A stretch of DNA of 64,000 nt from contig NZ_CP133778.1 of the NCBI RefSeq assembly GCF_034347405.1, positions 1,860,001 through 1,924,000 on the forward strand. Direction: 5' to 3'. Positions 25,719 through 34,827 of this stretch are shown in pieces (within the stretch, counting starts at the first letter, position 1; each line of letters starts with the position of its first letter). A program made the translations under genes and the position numbers. This stretch comes from Pseudomonas sp. CCC3.1 (GTDB lineage Bacteria > Pseudomonadota > Gammaproteobacteria > Pseudomonadales > Pseudomonadaceae). A model generated the notes under the pieces. It did no database searches and was not told where the DNA came from. It saw only the letters and a list, made by a program, of their open reading frames with translations.

Positions 25719-26501
25719 TTACACCGCGTTATGCGTTTTAAGCCATCCCAGCCCGGCTTCGGTGCTGGTCAGCGGCTTGTACTCGCAACCCACCCAACCC
25801 TGATAGCCGATGCGGTCCAGGTGCTCGAACAGGAATCGGTAGTTGATCTCGCCAGTGCCCGGCTCATGGCGCCCGGGGTTGTCGGCCAGTTGGATGTGGT
25901 TGATCTGCGGCAGGTGCGTCTGCATCGTGCGCGCCAGGTCGCCTTCCATGATTTGCATGTGGTAGATGTCGTATTGCAGGAACAGGTTGGCGCTGCCGAC
26001 CTTGTCCTGAATCGCCAGCGCTTGCTGGGTGTTATTGAGATAGAAGCCCGGAATGTCGCGGGTGTTGATCGCTTCCATCACCAGCTTGATGCCCACCGCT
26101 TGCAGTTTGTCGGCGGCGTATTTGAGGTTGCTCACAAAGGTTCTTTCGACCGTCGCGTCGTCTACGCCTTGTGGGCGAATGCCGGCCAGGCAGTTGATTT
26201 GAGTGTTGCCCAGGACTTGCGCGTAGGCGATGGCCAAATCGACGCCAGCGTGGAATTCTTCAACCCGATCCGGGTGGCAGGCAATGCCGCGCTCACCCTT
26301 GGCCCAATCACCGGCGGGCAGGTTGAACAGCACTTGGGTCAGTTTGTTGGCATCCAGATGCGCCTTGATTTCGGCGGAGCTGTACTCGTAAGGAAACAGG
26401 TATTCAACGCCGTGGAAACCAGCATTGGCAGCCGCTTGAAAACGGACAAGGAAATCCTGTTCGGTGAACAGCATGGACAGGTTGGCAGCAAAACGCGGCA
26501 T
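25719..26501 (-). CDS. hyi: Hydroxypyruvate isomerase
   Basis: 260-aa TIM-barrel enzyme that interconverts hydroxypyruvate and tartronate semialdehyde. Family landmarks are MPRFAANLSMLF at the start, MEAINTRDIPGF (a catalytic Glu), QYDIYHMQIMEGDL and YKPLTSTEAGL at the end. It follows gcl (56-bp gap with a tight hairpin) and precedes glxR across a dispersed repeat. Confidence 0.95.
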   Translation of the reverse strand: MPRFAANLSMLFTEQDFLVRFQAAANAGFHGVEYLFPYEYSSAEIKAHLDANKLTQVLFNLPAGDWAKGERGIACHPDRVEEFHAGVDLAIAYAQVLGNTQINCLAGIRPQGVDDATVERTFVSNLKYAADKLQAVGIKLVMEAINTRDIPGFYLNNTQQALAIQDKVGSANLFLQYDIYHMQIMEGDLARTMQTHLPQINHIQLADNPGRHEPGTGEINYRFLFEHLDRIGYQGWVGCEYKPLTSTEAGLGWLKTHNAV

Positions 26502-26522
26502 GGTGAACTCCTGCTTTGGGTG

Positions 26523-26543
26523 CCCTCTCCCTGTGGGAGAGGG
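26523..26543. terminator. Tight hairpin between gcl and hyi
   Basis: CCCTCTCCC-TGT-GGGAGAGGG is a perfect 9-bp stem with a 3-nt loop in the 56-bp gap. No T-run follows, so it may protect the gcl message or reduce hyi expression rather than end transcription. Confidence 0.5.
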
Positions 26544-26557
26544 GAAGGGCTAATCCG

Positions 26558-28333
<1,776 letters not shown>

Positions 28334-28359
28334 TTGATTGTGCCTCTTACGTTTTATAA

Positions 28360-28369
28360 TTGTATACAA
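28360..28369. promoter_or_regulatory. TTGTATACAA operator before gcl
   Basis: Perfect 10-bp palindrome 27 bp upstream of the gcl start, overlapping the AT-rich promoter zone (TTATAA). The same sequence recurs before glcG, puuE, lysE and (one change) hiuH. Its form resembles sites of FCD-type GntR regulators. Confidence 0.7.
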
Positions 28370-28445
28370 GTGGCTGTGGGGCGAGTGTATTCATGCTCTG
28401 GTGTGCAGGTCAATCGGTTTTATTTGATCGGGTGATAGAAGGTGA

Positions 28446-28467
28446 AAAGGCCTCTATACAGGCCTTT
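28446..28467. terminator. Small perfect hairpin between gcl and glcG operators
   Basis: AAAGGCCT-CTATAC-AGGCCTTT, 8-bp stem. No T-run, so a terminator role is uncertain; it separates the two divergent control regions. Confidence 0.4.
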
Positions 28468-28499
28468 CGGGTCAAGTTTTGATTTGGTTGTGCGGAAAA

Positions 28500-28509
28500 T
28501 TGTATACAA
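28500..28509. promoter_or_regulatory. TTGTATACAA operator before glcG
   Basis: Second perfect copy, 92 bp before the GlcG/HbpS gene and 140 bp from the gcl copy, so both divergent transcripts have their own site. Confidence 0.7.
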
Positions 28510-28601
28510 ATAATGTATTTATTGTGTTCTATTGGTCTCATTCGAGCCGCCTGATACAGGCGCGCATCAGGCTTTCCAATAACAAAATAAGGACGGCAAC
28601 C

Positions 28602-29042
28602 ATGAGTGCTTTAACCTTGAAAGACGCTTTAAACCTGACCGCTCAAGCCCTCAGCGCGGGTCGGCAGATCAATGCATCACCGCTGACAGTGGCGGTGCTC
28701 GACGCGGGCGGGTATTTACTGGCCTTGCAGCGTGAAGACGGCGCGAGCCTGTTGCGGCCCAACATTGCGATTGGCAAAGCTTGGGGCGCGATTGCCTTGG
28801 GTAAAGGCTCGCGCTTGTTGGCGCTGGACGCACAGCAGCGCCCGGCGTTTTTCGCGGCACTCAACGGGATGGGGCAGGGCGATGTTGTGCCTGCGCCGGG
28901 TGGCGTGTTGATTCGTGATGATCAAGGCACTGTGGTCGGTGCAATTGGCATCAGCGGCGACACCTCGGACATTGATGAGCAATGTGCGATCAGCGCGGTA
29001 GAAGGGCTAGGGTTGCGGGCGGATGCGGGGGTGGCGGTTTAA
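28602..29042 (+). CDS. GlcG/HbpS-family protein
   Basis: 146-aa single-domain protein (LTVAVLDAGGYLLALQREDG, KAWGAIALGKGS, VLIRDDQGTVVGAIGISG). Some HbpS members bind heme, and E. coli GlcG lies in the glycolate oxidase operon; the biochemical role is unclear. It lies divergent from gcl behind the shared palindrome, which ties it to glyoxylate use. Ribosome site AAGGA upstream of the ATG. Confidence 0.88.
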   Translation: MSALTLKDALNLTAQALSAGRQINASPLTVAVLDAGGYLLALQREDGASLLRPNIAIGKAWGAIALGKGSRLLALDAQQRPAFFAALNGMGQGDVVPAPGGVLIRDDQGTVVGAIGISGDTSDIDEQCAISAVEGLGLRADAGVAV

Positions 29043-29052
29043 TCACGTTTTT

Positions 29053-29122
29053 CTGTAGGAGCGAGCTTGTCTCGCGATCTTTTCAGGCCTTCAAAAGATC
29101 GCGAGGCAAGCTCGCTCCTACG
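29053..29122. repeat. TGTAGGAGCGAGCTTG palindrome copy
   Basis: Left arm CTGTAGGAGCGAGCTTGTCT, right arm GAGGCAAGCTCGCTCCTACG; centre altered to TTTTCAGGCCTTCAAAAGATC. It sits at the convergent ends of glcG and the TetR gene. Confidence 0.88.
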
Positions 29123-29137
29123 GTTTTGCGCCAGGAG

Positions 29138-29743
29138 TCAATCCGGGGCACAGCCCTTGAGCACCAGCCGAATGATGGTTTGGGTCGCGGCTTCGTAGTC
29201 GCTGTCGTCGAGCTTGGCCTTGCCGGTGATGGCGGAGATTTGCCAGTCGAAGTCGGCGTAGGTCTGGGTCGCGGCCCAGATGCTGAACATCAGGTGGTGC
29301 GGATCGATCGGGGCGATTTGTCCACGGTCGATCCAGGTCTGGATGCAGGTGATGTTGTGCTTGGCTTGGGCGTTGAGCATCTCAACTTGTTTTTCACTCA
29401 GGTGCGGAGCGCCGTGCATGATTTCGCTGGCGAATACCTTTGAGGCAAACGGCAGTTCACGTGAAATCAGGATTTTGGAGCGGATGTAGTTACTCAGTAC
29501 TTCGTTCGGCTCGCCGTCGGCGTTGAACGGCGTCGAGACGCGCAGTATCGGCTCGATGATGCTTTCGAGCACTTCGCGGTACAGGTTCTCTTTGGACTTG
29601 AAGTAGTAATAGACATTGGGTTTTGGGACCCCTGCTTTGGCCGCGATGTCGCTGGTTTTGCTGGCGGCGAAGCCCTTGTCAGCGAACTCTTCGCTGGCGG
29701 CTCGCAAAATCAGTTCTTTATTACGCTCGCGGATACTGCTCAT
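29138..29743 (-). CDS. RutR-like TetR-family regulator
   Basis: 201 aa from the ATG at 29743. The N-terminal helix-turn-helix is DIAAKAGVPKPNVYYYFKSK (about 33-52). The C-terminal domain matches E. coli RutR in ISRELPFASKVFASEIMHGA, IDRGQIAPIDPHHLMFSIWA and YADFDWQ. RutR senses uracil/thymine and also controls purine and carbon genes; here it lies within a purine/glyoxylate region but next to glcG and the DUF808 gene. The name rutR is not assigned because the ligand is unknown. Confidence 0.85.
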   Translation of the reverse strand: MSSIRERNKELILRAASEEFADKGFAASKTSDIAAKAGVPKPNVYYYFKSKENLYREVLESIIEPILRVSTPFNADGEPNEVLSNYIRSKILISRELPFASKVFASEIMHGAPHLSEKQVEMLNAQAKHNITCIQTWIDRGQIAPIDPHHLMFSIWAATQTYADFDWQISAITGKAKLDDSDYEAATQTIIRLVLKGCAPD

Positions 29744-29876
29744 AAACCGGGTATTTCCTTGCCTGTTGTGGCGGTCGGGCATGGTAGCACCGGGTTTGCG
29801 GACGGCTCAAGATTGCAGCTTATGGGCAGACGCACGCTATGCTTAGGCCCATTCACACTTCAAGGAATATTCCCCC

Positions 29877-30818
29877 ATGGCAGGCAGCAGTTTGCTGATG
29901 TTGCTCGACGATATTGCCGCCGTGCTCGATGACGTCGCGTTAATGACCAAAATGGCCGCGAAAAAGACGGCCGGGGTGCTGGGCGATGATCTGGCGCTCA
30001 ATGCGCAGCAGGTATCGGGCGTACGCGCTGAACGCGAGTTGCCGGTGGTCTGGGCGGTGGCCAAAGGCTCGTTTCGCAACAAGCTCATTTTGGTGCCCGC
30101 AGCCTTGGCGATCAGCGCGTTTGTGCCGTGGGCGGTCACGCCGTTGCTGATGGTGGGCGGTGCGTTCTTGTGTTTCGAGGGCTTTGAGAAGCTGGCGCAC
30201 AAATTTTTGCACAGCAAGGAAAGCGCTCAGACTGAGCGCAAAGCCCTGCAAGAAGCCGCCGCCAGTTCAGAGGTCGACTTGGCGGCGTTTGAGAAAGACA
30301 AAATCAAGGGCGCGGTGCGCACTGACTTTATTTTGTCGGCCGAGATCATTGCCATCACCTTGGGCACCGTGGCTGAGGCGCCGTTGATGCAGCAGGTGGT
30401 GGTGTTGTCCGGTATCGCGATTGTGATGACCATCGGCGTGTATGGGGTGGTCGCGGGGATCGTCAAGCTGGATGACGGTGGGCTGTACTTGAGTCAGAAG
30501 ACCGGAGAGGGCGCCTGGCGACGCCTTCAGCGCAGCTTCGGGCGCGGCGTGTTAAATGCCGCACCTTACATGATGAAAAGCCTGACGGTGATCGGGACCG
30601 CCGCGATGTTTTTGGTAGGCGGCGGGATTCTGACCCACGGCGTGCCGGTGGTGCACCACTGGATCGAAGGCGTTGCGCAAAACACCACGCCGTGGCTGGG
30701 CGCGGTGTCGGTGATTGTGCCGACCTTGCTTAACGCCGTGGCCGGCATCGTTGCTGGCGCAGTGGTGTTGGCGGCGGTCAGTGTTGCAAGCAAGATCTGG
30801 CACGCCGTGAAACGTTAG
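29877..30818 (+). CDS. DUF808 (YedI-like) inner-membrane protein
   Basis: 313 aa. The N-terminus MAGSSLLMLLDDIAAVLDDV, then MTKMAAKKTAGVLGDDLALN is the DUF808 signature. About six to seven hydrophobic segments with TLGTVAEAPL and AMFLVGGGILTHG blocks. Function unknown in any organism I know. It starts 134 bp from the divergent TetR gene and converges with the MFS gene. Confidence 0.9.
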   Translation: MAGSSLLMLLDDIAAVLDDVALMTKMAAKKTAGVLGDDLALNAQQVSGVRAERELPVVWAVAKGSFRNKLILVPAALAISAFVPWAVTPLLMVGGAFLCFEGFEKLAHKFLHSKESAQTERKALQEAAASSEVDLAAFEKDKIKGAVRTDFILSAEIIAITLGTVAEAPLMQQVVVLSGIAIVMTIGVYGVVAGIVKLDDGGLYLSQKTGEGAWRRLQRSFGRGVLNAAPYMMKSLTVIGTAAMFLVGGGILTHGVPVVHHWIEGVAQNTTPWLGAVSVIVPTLLNAVAGIVAGAVVLAAVSVASKIWHAVKR

Positions 30819-32020
30819 GCCAACGCGCTGGGGTGGGCTGATGTGCTGTTTTGCAGCAGGCGATAGCCCAACACGGCAAACAGCAGCATGCTCAGACCTG
30901 CCGCCATCGACACGTTGAACCCGGCCGGTGCGCCGTAAGCATCGATCACCCAGCCGCCGACCACGGCGCCGAGGGCCACGCCGATGCCCAGGCCGGTAAT
31001 CATCCAGGTCAGGCCTTCGGTCAGCTTGGCCGGTGCGACGATGTTTTCCACCAGCGCCATCGCAGTAATCAGCGTCGGGGCGAAGAACAGTCCGGCTACA
31101 AACATGGCGGCGGCCAGGGTGATGATGCTGTTGGCCCACATCAGCGGCACCATGGTGATGGCTGTGGCCAGCGCACCCAACAGGAAGAGTCTGGGCAACG
31201 GCATGTTCAGCTTGAGCATGCCGAAGGCCAGCCCGGCGATGCAGGAGCCCAGCGCGTAGACCGACAGCACAATGCTCGCGGCGGCGGGTTGGCCCTGATG
31301 CTGGGCAAAGGCCACGCTGACCACGTCGACGGTGCCCACAATGGTGCCCAGCCCCAGCAGCGCCATCACCAACACCAGCACGGCGCCCTGGCGCAATACG
31401 GTGCCGTTATTTTCCAGCGTGCGTGGGTGCACCGGCGGCTCGGTTTCGCGTTGCAGCACAAACGCGGTTACCCCCACGGCCATGAAGATCGCCGCCACGA
31501 GCGGTCCGGCCTGAGGAAACAGCGCCACGCTGAGGCCCACTGAAATGGGCGGCCCGACGATAAAACACACTTCATCGAGCACCGATTCGAAGGCGAAGGC
31601 AGTGTGCAGTTTGGGCGAACCGCGATACAGCTCGCTCCAGCGGGCGCGGACCATGGCAGGCATGCTGGGCATGCACCCGGCAAGGGCGGCGCATACGAAC
31701 AGCGTCCAGTCGGGTGCTTCTAGATGGCTGCACAGCAGCAACGCGAACATGGCGCACACGCCGATGGCGGCGGCACCCGGCAAGACGCGGCCTTGGCCGT
31801 AACGATCAACGGCCCGGGAGATTTGCGGCGCCAGCAGCGCCATTGTCAGGGCGAAGGTCGCCGCCACGGCACCGGCCAGCCAATACGAGCCGTGCAACTG
31901 CGCGAGCATGGTGATGATGCCGATACCCGCCATGGAGACGGGCATACGTGCGATCAGGCCAGCGGCGCAAAAGGCTTTGGTGCCGGGGGCGCTGAAAATC
32001 TCGCGATAAGGGTTAGCCAT
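30815..32020 (-). CDS. MFS transporter
   Basis: 401 aa, about 12 helices, from the ATG at 32020 (MANPYREIFSAPGTKAF). The frame runs further up, but that part covers the operators. The first half has the loop DRYGQGRVLPG, a weak MFS motif A. The substrate is unknown. It is divergent from a TetR gene across three large palindromes, so drug-like or metabolite efflux is likely. Its stop overlaps the DUF808 stop by four bases on the opposite strand. Confidence 0.88.
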   Translation of the reverse strand: MANPYREIFSAPGTKAFCAAGLIARMPVSMAGIGIITMLAQLHGSYWLAGAVAATFALTMALLAPQISRAVDRYGQGRVLPGAAAIGVCAMFALLLCSHLEAPDWTLFVCAALAGCMPSMPAMVRARWSELYRGSPKLHTAFAFESVLDEVCFIVGPPISVGLSVALFPQAGPLVAAIFMAVGVTAFVLQRETEPPVHPRTLENNGTVLRQGAVLVLVMALLGLGTIVGTVDVVSVAFAQHQGQPAAASIVLSVYALGSCIAGLAFGMLKLNMPLPRLFLLGALATAITMVPLMWANSIITLAAAMFVAGLFFAPTLITAMALVENIVAPAKLTEGLTWMITGLGIGVALGAVVGGWVIDAYGAPAGFNVSMAAGLSMLLFAVLGYRLLQNSTSAHPSALA

Positions 32021-32072
32021 ACAAGCTCCGGAACAATTGAGGCGTGGTGGGAGCGGGTTTCGCTCGGTATCA

Positions 32073-32087
32073 CATACGCGGCGTATG
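32073..32087. promoter_or_regulatory. TetR operator 1 (CATACGCGGCGTATG)
   Basis: CATACGC-G-GCGTATG, a perfect 7-1-7 inverted repeat, first of three in the MFS/TetR gap. Confidence 0.85.
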
Positions 32088-32099
32088 TAGAAATATACG

Positions 32100-32114
32100 C
32101 ATACGCGGCGTATG
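32100..32114. promoter_or_regulatory. TetR operator 2 (CATACGCGGCGTATG)
   Basis: Exact second copy, 27 bp from the first centre to centre. Directly preceded by another half-site (ATACG at 32095-32099). Confidence 0.85.
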
Positions 32115-32122
32115 TCAATTAA

Positions 32123-32137
32123 CATACGCCGCGTATC
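32123..32137. promoter_or_regulatory. TetR operator 3 (CATACGCCGCGTATC)
   Basis: Third copy, central base swapped and last base changed, 23 bp from copy 2 and 20 bp before the TetR start codon, where it would block the regulator's own expression. Confidence 0.8.
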
Positions 32138-32156
32138 TTAAAAAAAGGTGGCACAC

Positions 32157-32759
32157 ATGGCGCCCAAAGCGCGGTCGCAGATGATTGAACAAACCCGTGG
32201 CAAGCTGTTGGATGCTGCGCGCCAGGCGTTCGGCTCGATCGGTTATGCGCAGACTTCAATGGATGAATTGACGGCCTCTGTCGGGCTGACCCGTGGGGCG
32301 TTGTATCACCACTTTGGTGACAAGAAGGGCTTGTTGCAGGCGGTGGCGAGGCAGATCGATGGCGAACTGGATGCGCAATTGGCGCAGGTGTTTGCGCAAG
32401 CCCCGAGCCCTTGGGAAGGGTTTCAGGCGCAGTGTCGGCTGTATCTGGAAATGTCGCTGCAAGTCGAAGTACAGCGCATCATCTTGCGCGATGCCCCCTC
32501 GGTGCTGGGCTCGGAGTATTTACAGAGCAGCCAGTCGGAGTGCAAAGCTTCGGTCGGGGTCATTCTGCAAGGCTTGATGGACACGCAGGTGATTCAACGC
32601 GCCGACCCTGAGGCGTTGGCACATTTGATTCAGGGCGGCTTGATGGATGCGTCGTTCTGGATCGCCGAAGCCGAGAACCCGCCGCAGCGTCTGACGGCGG
32701 CGCTGGGCAGTCTGGACGTGATGCTGCGGGGGTTGCTGCTGGCGCCTCAGCCCCTGTAG
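32157..32759 (+). CDS. TetR-family regulator of the adjacent MFS gene
   Basis: 200 aa from the ATG at 32157. The helix-turn-helix is TSMDELTASVGLTRGALYHH, then FGDKKGLLQAVARQ. The C-terminal domain (LYLEMSLQVEVQRIILRDAP, LAHLIQGGLMDASFWIA) is the TetR type seen beside many MFS exporters. Three identical-type palindromes between it and the MFS gene are very likely its own operators. Confidence 0.92.
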   Translation: MAPKARSQMIEQTRGKLLDAARQAFGSIGYAQTSMDELTASVGLTRGALYHHFGDKKGLLQAVARQIDGELDAQLAQVFAQAPSPWEGFQAQCRLYLEMSLQVEVQRIILRDAPSVLGSEYLQSSQSECKASVGVILQGLMDTQVIQRADPEALAHLIQGGLMDASFWIAEAENPPQRLTAALGSLDVMLRGLLLAPQPL

Positions 32760-32806
32760 GAGCGAGCGTGCCTCGCGATCTTTTAAATGATCGCGAGGCT
32801 TATAGG
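32754..32806. repeat. Degenerate TGTAGGAGCGAGC palindrome copy
   Basis: CCCTGTAGGAGCGAGCGTGC, GATCTTTTAAATGATC centre, right arm decayed after GCGAGGC. Located between convergent TetR and tsx genes. Confidence 0.8.
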
Positions 32807-32810
32807 CGTA

Positions 32811-33596
32811 TCAGAAGTGGTACTTGACCAACAGGCTTGCGGTGTCCTGAGTGGTTTTGAAAGAACCGCTGTCTTCGATGCCGTATTTGTTTTTCCAGTA
32901 GTCGTATTCGATACCGACATACAACTGCTTGGCGCCCCAGTTCAGTGCCTTGCCCAAGTCATATTTGATCTGTGGGTTGAAGTGCAGGTTGGCGTGATAC
33001 GTGCCGCGGGCGTTTTGGTCGTTGTCGACCACCCAGTCCATGTAGCCGTCGATGACCACGTCGGATTTACCCATCGGCAGGGTGTACGACCACACCGGGG
33101 TAATCTGCCAAACGCCACGGCCCGCACGATTGCCTTCTGGGTAACGCTTGTAGAAGTTCAATTGGAAGAAGTCGAAGCCTGGAACATTCAGGTCGAAACC
33201 CGGGCCGATCAAGTAAGAATCAGAGTCGCCTTCACCAAACTCGTAAGTCAGGGCCAGCAATACGTCTTTGATCGGGCCAAACTCAAACTTCTGGTCGAAG
33301 ATTTTGCCGAACGATAAGCGCGGGGTGAACTCGCCGTAGTAGGTATTAGGGCCGAGGCTTCCGTCTTCTTTGCCGTTGTAAAAAATACGGTCGAGGAAGA
33401 AGAAGTTATCACCGTATTTCCAGCTGTCAGCGTGCTCGAAGGTCAGGGTCTGTTGAATCTTTGGATTCACCTGGAAGTCCTTGCCATACAAGTACGTCAG
33501 GCTGTTGGTTTGCCATTGCAGCAAGTCTTCGGCGGCTGCCGTTGACCCGCCCAGCAAGCTCCCCGCAAGCATCAGGCCGGTAAGAATGCGCTTCAT
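32811..33596 (-). CDS. Tsx-like outer-membrane nucleoside channel (copy 1)
   Basis: 261 aa from the ATG at 33596, with a GGAGTAA ribosome site. The signal peptide is cleaved after TAAA (about residue 22), and the protein ends in KYHF with the C-terminal Phe of outer-membrane barrels. Blocks LQWQTNSLTYLYGKDF, FFLDRIFYNGKED, GYMDWVVDNDQN and LYVGIEYDYWKNKYG identify the Tsx (channel_Tsx) family. In this purine operon it is likely to admit nucleosides or purine bases. A twin gene follows at 33958. Confidence 0.9.
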   Translation of the reverse strand: MKRILTGLMLAGSLLGGSTAAAEDLLQWQTNSLTYLYGKDFQVNPKIQQTLTFEHADSWKYGDNFFFLDRIFYNGKEDGSLGPNTYYGEFTPRLSFGKIFDQKFEFGPIKDVLLALTYEFGEGDSDSYLIGPGFDLNVPGFDFFQLNFYKRYPEGNRAGRGVWQITPVWSYTLPMGKSDVVIDGYMDWVVDNDQNARGTYHANLHFNPQIKYDLGKALNWGAKQLYVGIEYDYWKNKYGIEDSGSFKTTQDTASLLVKYHF

Positions 33597-33957
33597 TCGG
33601 TTACTCCAAAATTTTAAAAAAATCTGCATGAATAAGAACGCGGTGCTCTGTTTGGCCCTTGGTTCTTTTGTTTTAAAACTTGCCTTTTTGGTCAGCTTTA
33701 ATGCGTAAAGCAAGTGTTGGGCCATGCGTGTCCTGCGGCCAAAAAACAGCGCTCAACTGCCGTTTGGTAGTTGAGTGGCAAGAGACTGATGCAGGTCGTA
33801 AACGCTTGGTTTAAACGCGTAAAGTTGGCTTCAAAGTCAGCTTTAAAACAGCGCCCATCTTTGAGCGGCCGCGGAGAATACTGGCTCTGAGGCTGGCACT
33901 CAAGTGCCCCGTCATTGCGCAGGGCTGGCAATGACGGGGCACGCACGGTGTTCAGGT
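33597..33957. other. 361-bp gap between the two tsx genes
   Basis: It holds a 15-bp perfect stem (33904-33942) just past the upstream tsx stop, and an AT-rich stretch (33600-33720) that could hold a promoter for copy 1. I see no gene in it. Confidence 0.6.
33904..33942. terminator. Strong hairpin after tsx copy 2
   Basis: GTGCCCCGTCATTGC-(9 nt)-GCAATGACGGGGCAC, a perfect 15-bp stem 15 bp beyond the tsx copy 2 stop. No T-run follows on the minus strand, so it may act by stabilising the message or by partial termination. Confidence 0.6.
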
Positions 33958-34743
33958 TTAAAAGTGGACTTTGATCAAGGCGCTGGCGGTGTTTTGGTGG
34001 GTGTCTAAACGGCTGCTGCTGTCGATGCCGTATTTGTCTTTCCAATAGCTGTATTCAATGCCGACATAGAGCTGTTTATCACCCAGATTCAGGGCTTTGC
34101 CCAGGTCATATTTGATCTGTGGATTGAAGTGCAGGTTGGCGTGATAGGTGCCGTGTGAGTTCTGGTCGTTGTCGACCACCCAATCCATATAGCCATCGAT
34201 CAGCACGTTGGAGCGGCCCATGGGAAGGGTGTAGGAGAACGACGGGGTTATCTGCCATACGCCCGTGCCAGGGCGCGGCCCTTCGGTGTGGCGGCGATAG
34301 AAATTGAGGGTGAAGTAATTAAAGCCAGGTACCGCCAGATCAAAGCCCGGGCCGATCAGATACGCCTCGCTGTCGCCTTCGCCGTACTCGTAGGTCATCG
34401 CCAGCAGCACGTCCTTGATCGGGCCGTACTCAAGCTTTTGATTGAAGATCTTGCCGAACGACAAGCGCGGGCTGAACTCGCCGTAGTACGTGTGCGGCCC
34501 TTTGTTGGGGTCCTCTTTGCCGTTGTAGAAAATGCGGTCGACAAACAGAAAGTTGTCGCCGTATTTCCATTTGTCGGCATGTTCAAAGGTGACGGTTTGC
34601 TGGATCGACGGATTGATCGCGAAGTTCTTGCCGTACAAGTAGGTGAGGCTATTGGTTTGCCACAAAAACAGATCACCGGCCATGGCCTGACTGGCAGCCA
34701 AAAACCCACCCGCGAGCGTGACGCCCCAGTGTTTGCAGTGCAT
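33958..34743 (-). CDS. Tsx-like outer-membrane nucleoside channel (copy 2)
   Basis: Also 261 aa, taking the ATG at 34743 because AAGGA lies at the right distance from it and not from the ATG nine bases earlier. Signal peptide ends near AMAG. Highly similar to copy 1 throughout (LWQTNSLTYLYGK, DRIFYNGKED, GPIKDVLLAMTYEYGEGDS, IDGYMDWVVDNDQN). Ends KVHF. The tandem pair suggests duplication and possibly different substrates or expression. It follows the NCS2 permease gene. Confidence 0.9.
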   Translation of the reverse strand: MHCKHWGVTLAGGFLAASQAMAGDLFLWQTNSLTYLYGKNFAINPSIQQTVTFEHADKWKYGDNFLFVDRIFYNGKEDPNKGPHTYYGEFSPRLSFGKIFNQKLEYGPIKDVLLAMTYEYGEGDSEAYLIGPGFDLAVPGFNYFTLNFYRRHTEGPRPGTGVWQITPSFSYTLPMGRSNVLIDGYMDWVVDNDQNSHGTYHANLHFNPQIKYDLGKALNLGDKQLYVGIEYSYWKDKYGIDSSSRLDTHQNTASALIKVHF

Positions 34744-34792
34744 GGGTGACATCCTTTTTTATTATTGTTTGAGTGTGAGGCGAATACCTGAC

Positions 34793-34822
34793 CTGTGGGA
34801 GCGGGCAAGCCCGCTCCCACGG
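34793..34822. repeat. Compact REP palindrome between NCS2 permease and tsx genes
   Basis: CTGTGGGAGCGGGCAAGCCC joined directly to GCTCCCACGGG: two REP arms with no spacer, giving a hairpin with 10+ bp stem. Confidence 0.85.
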
Positions 34823-34827
34823 GAGGA

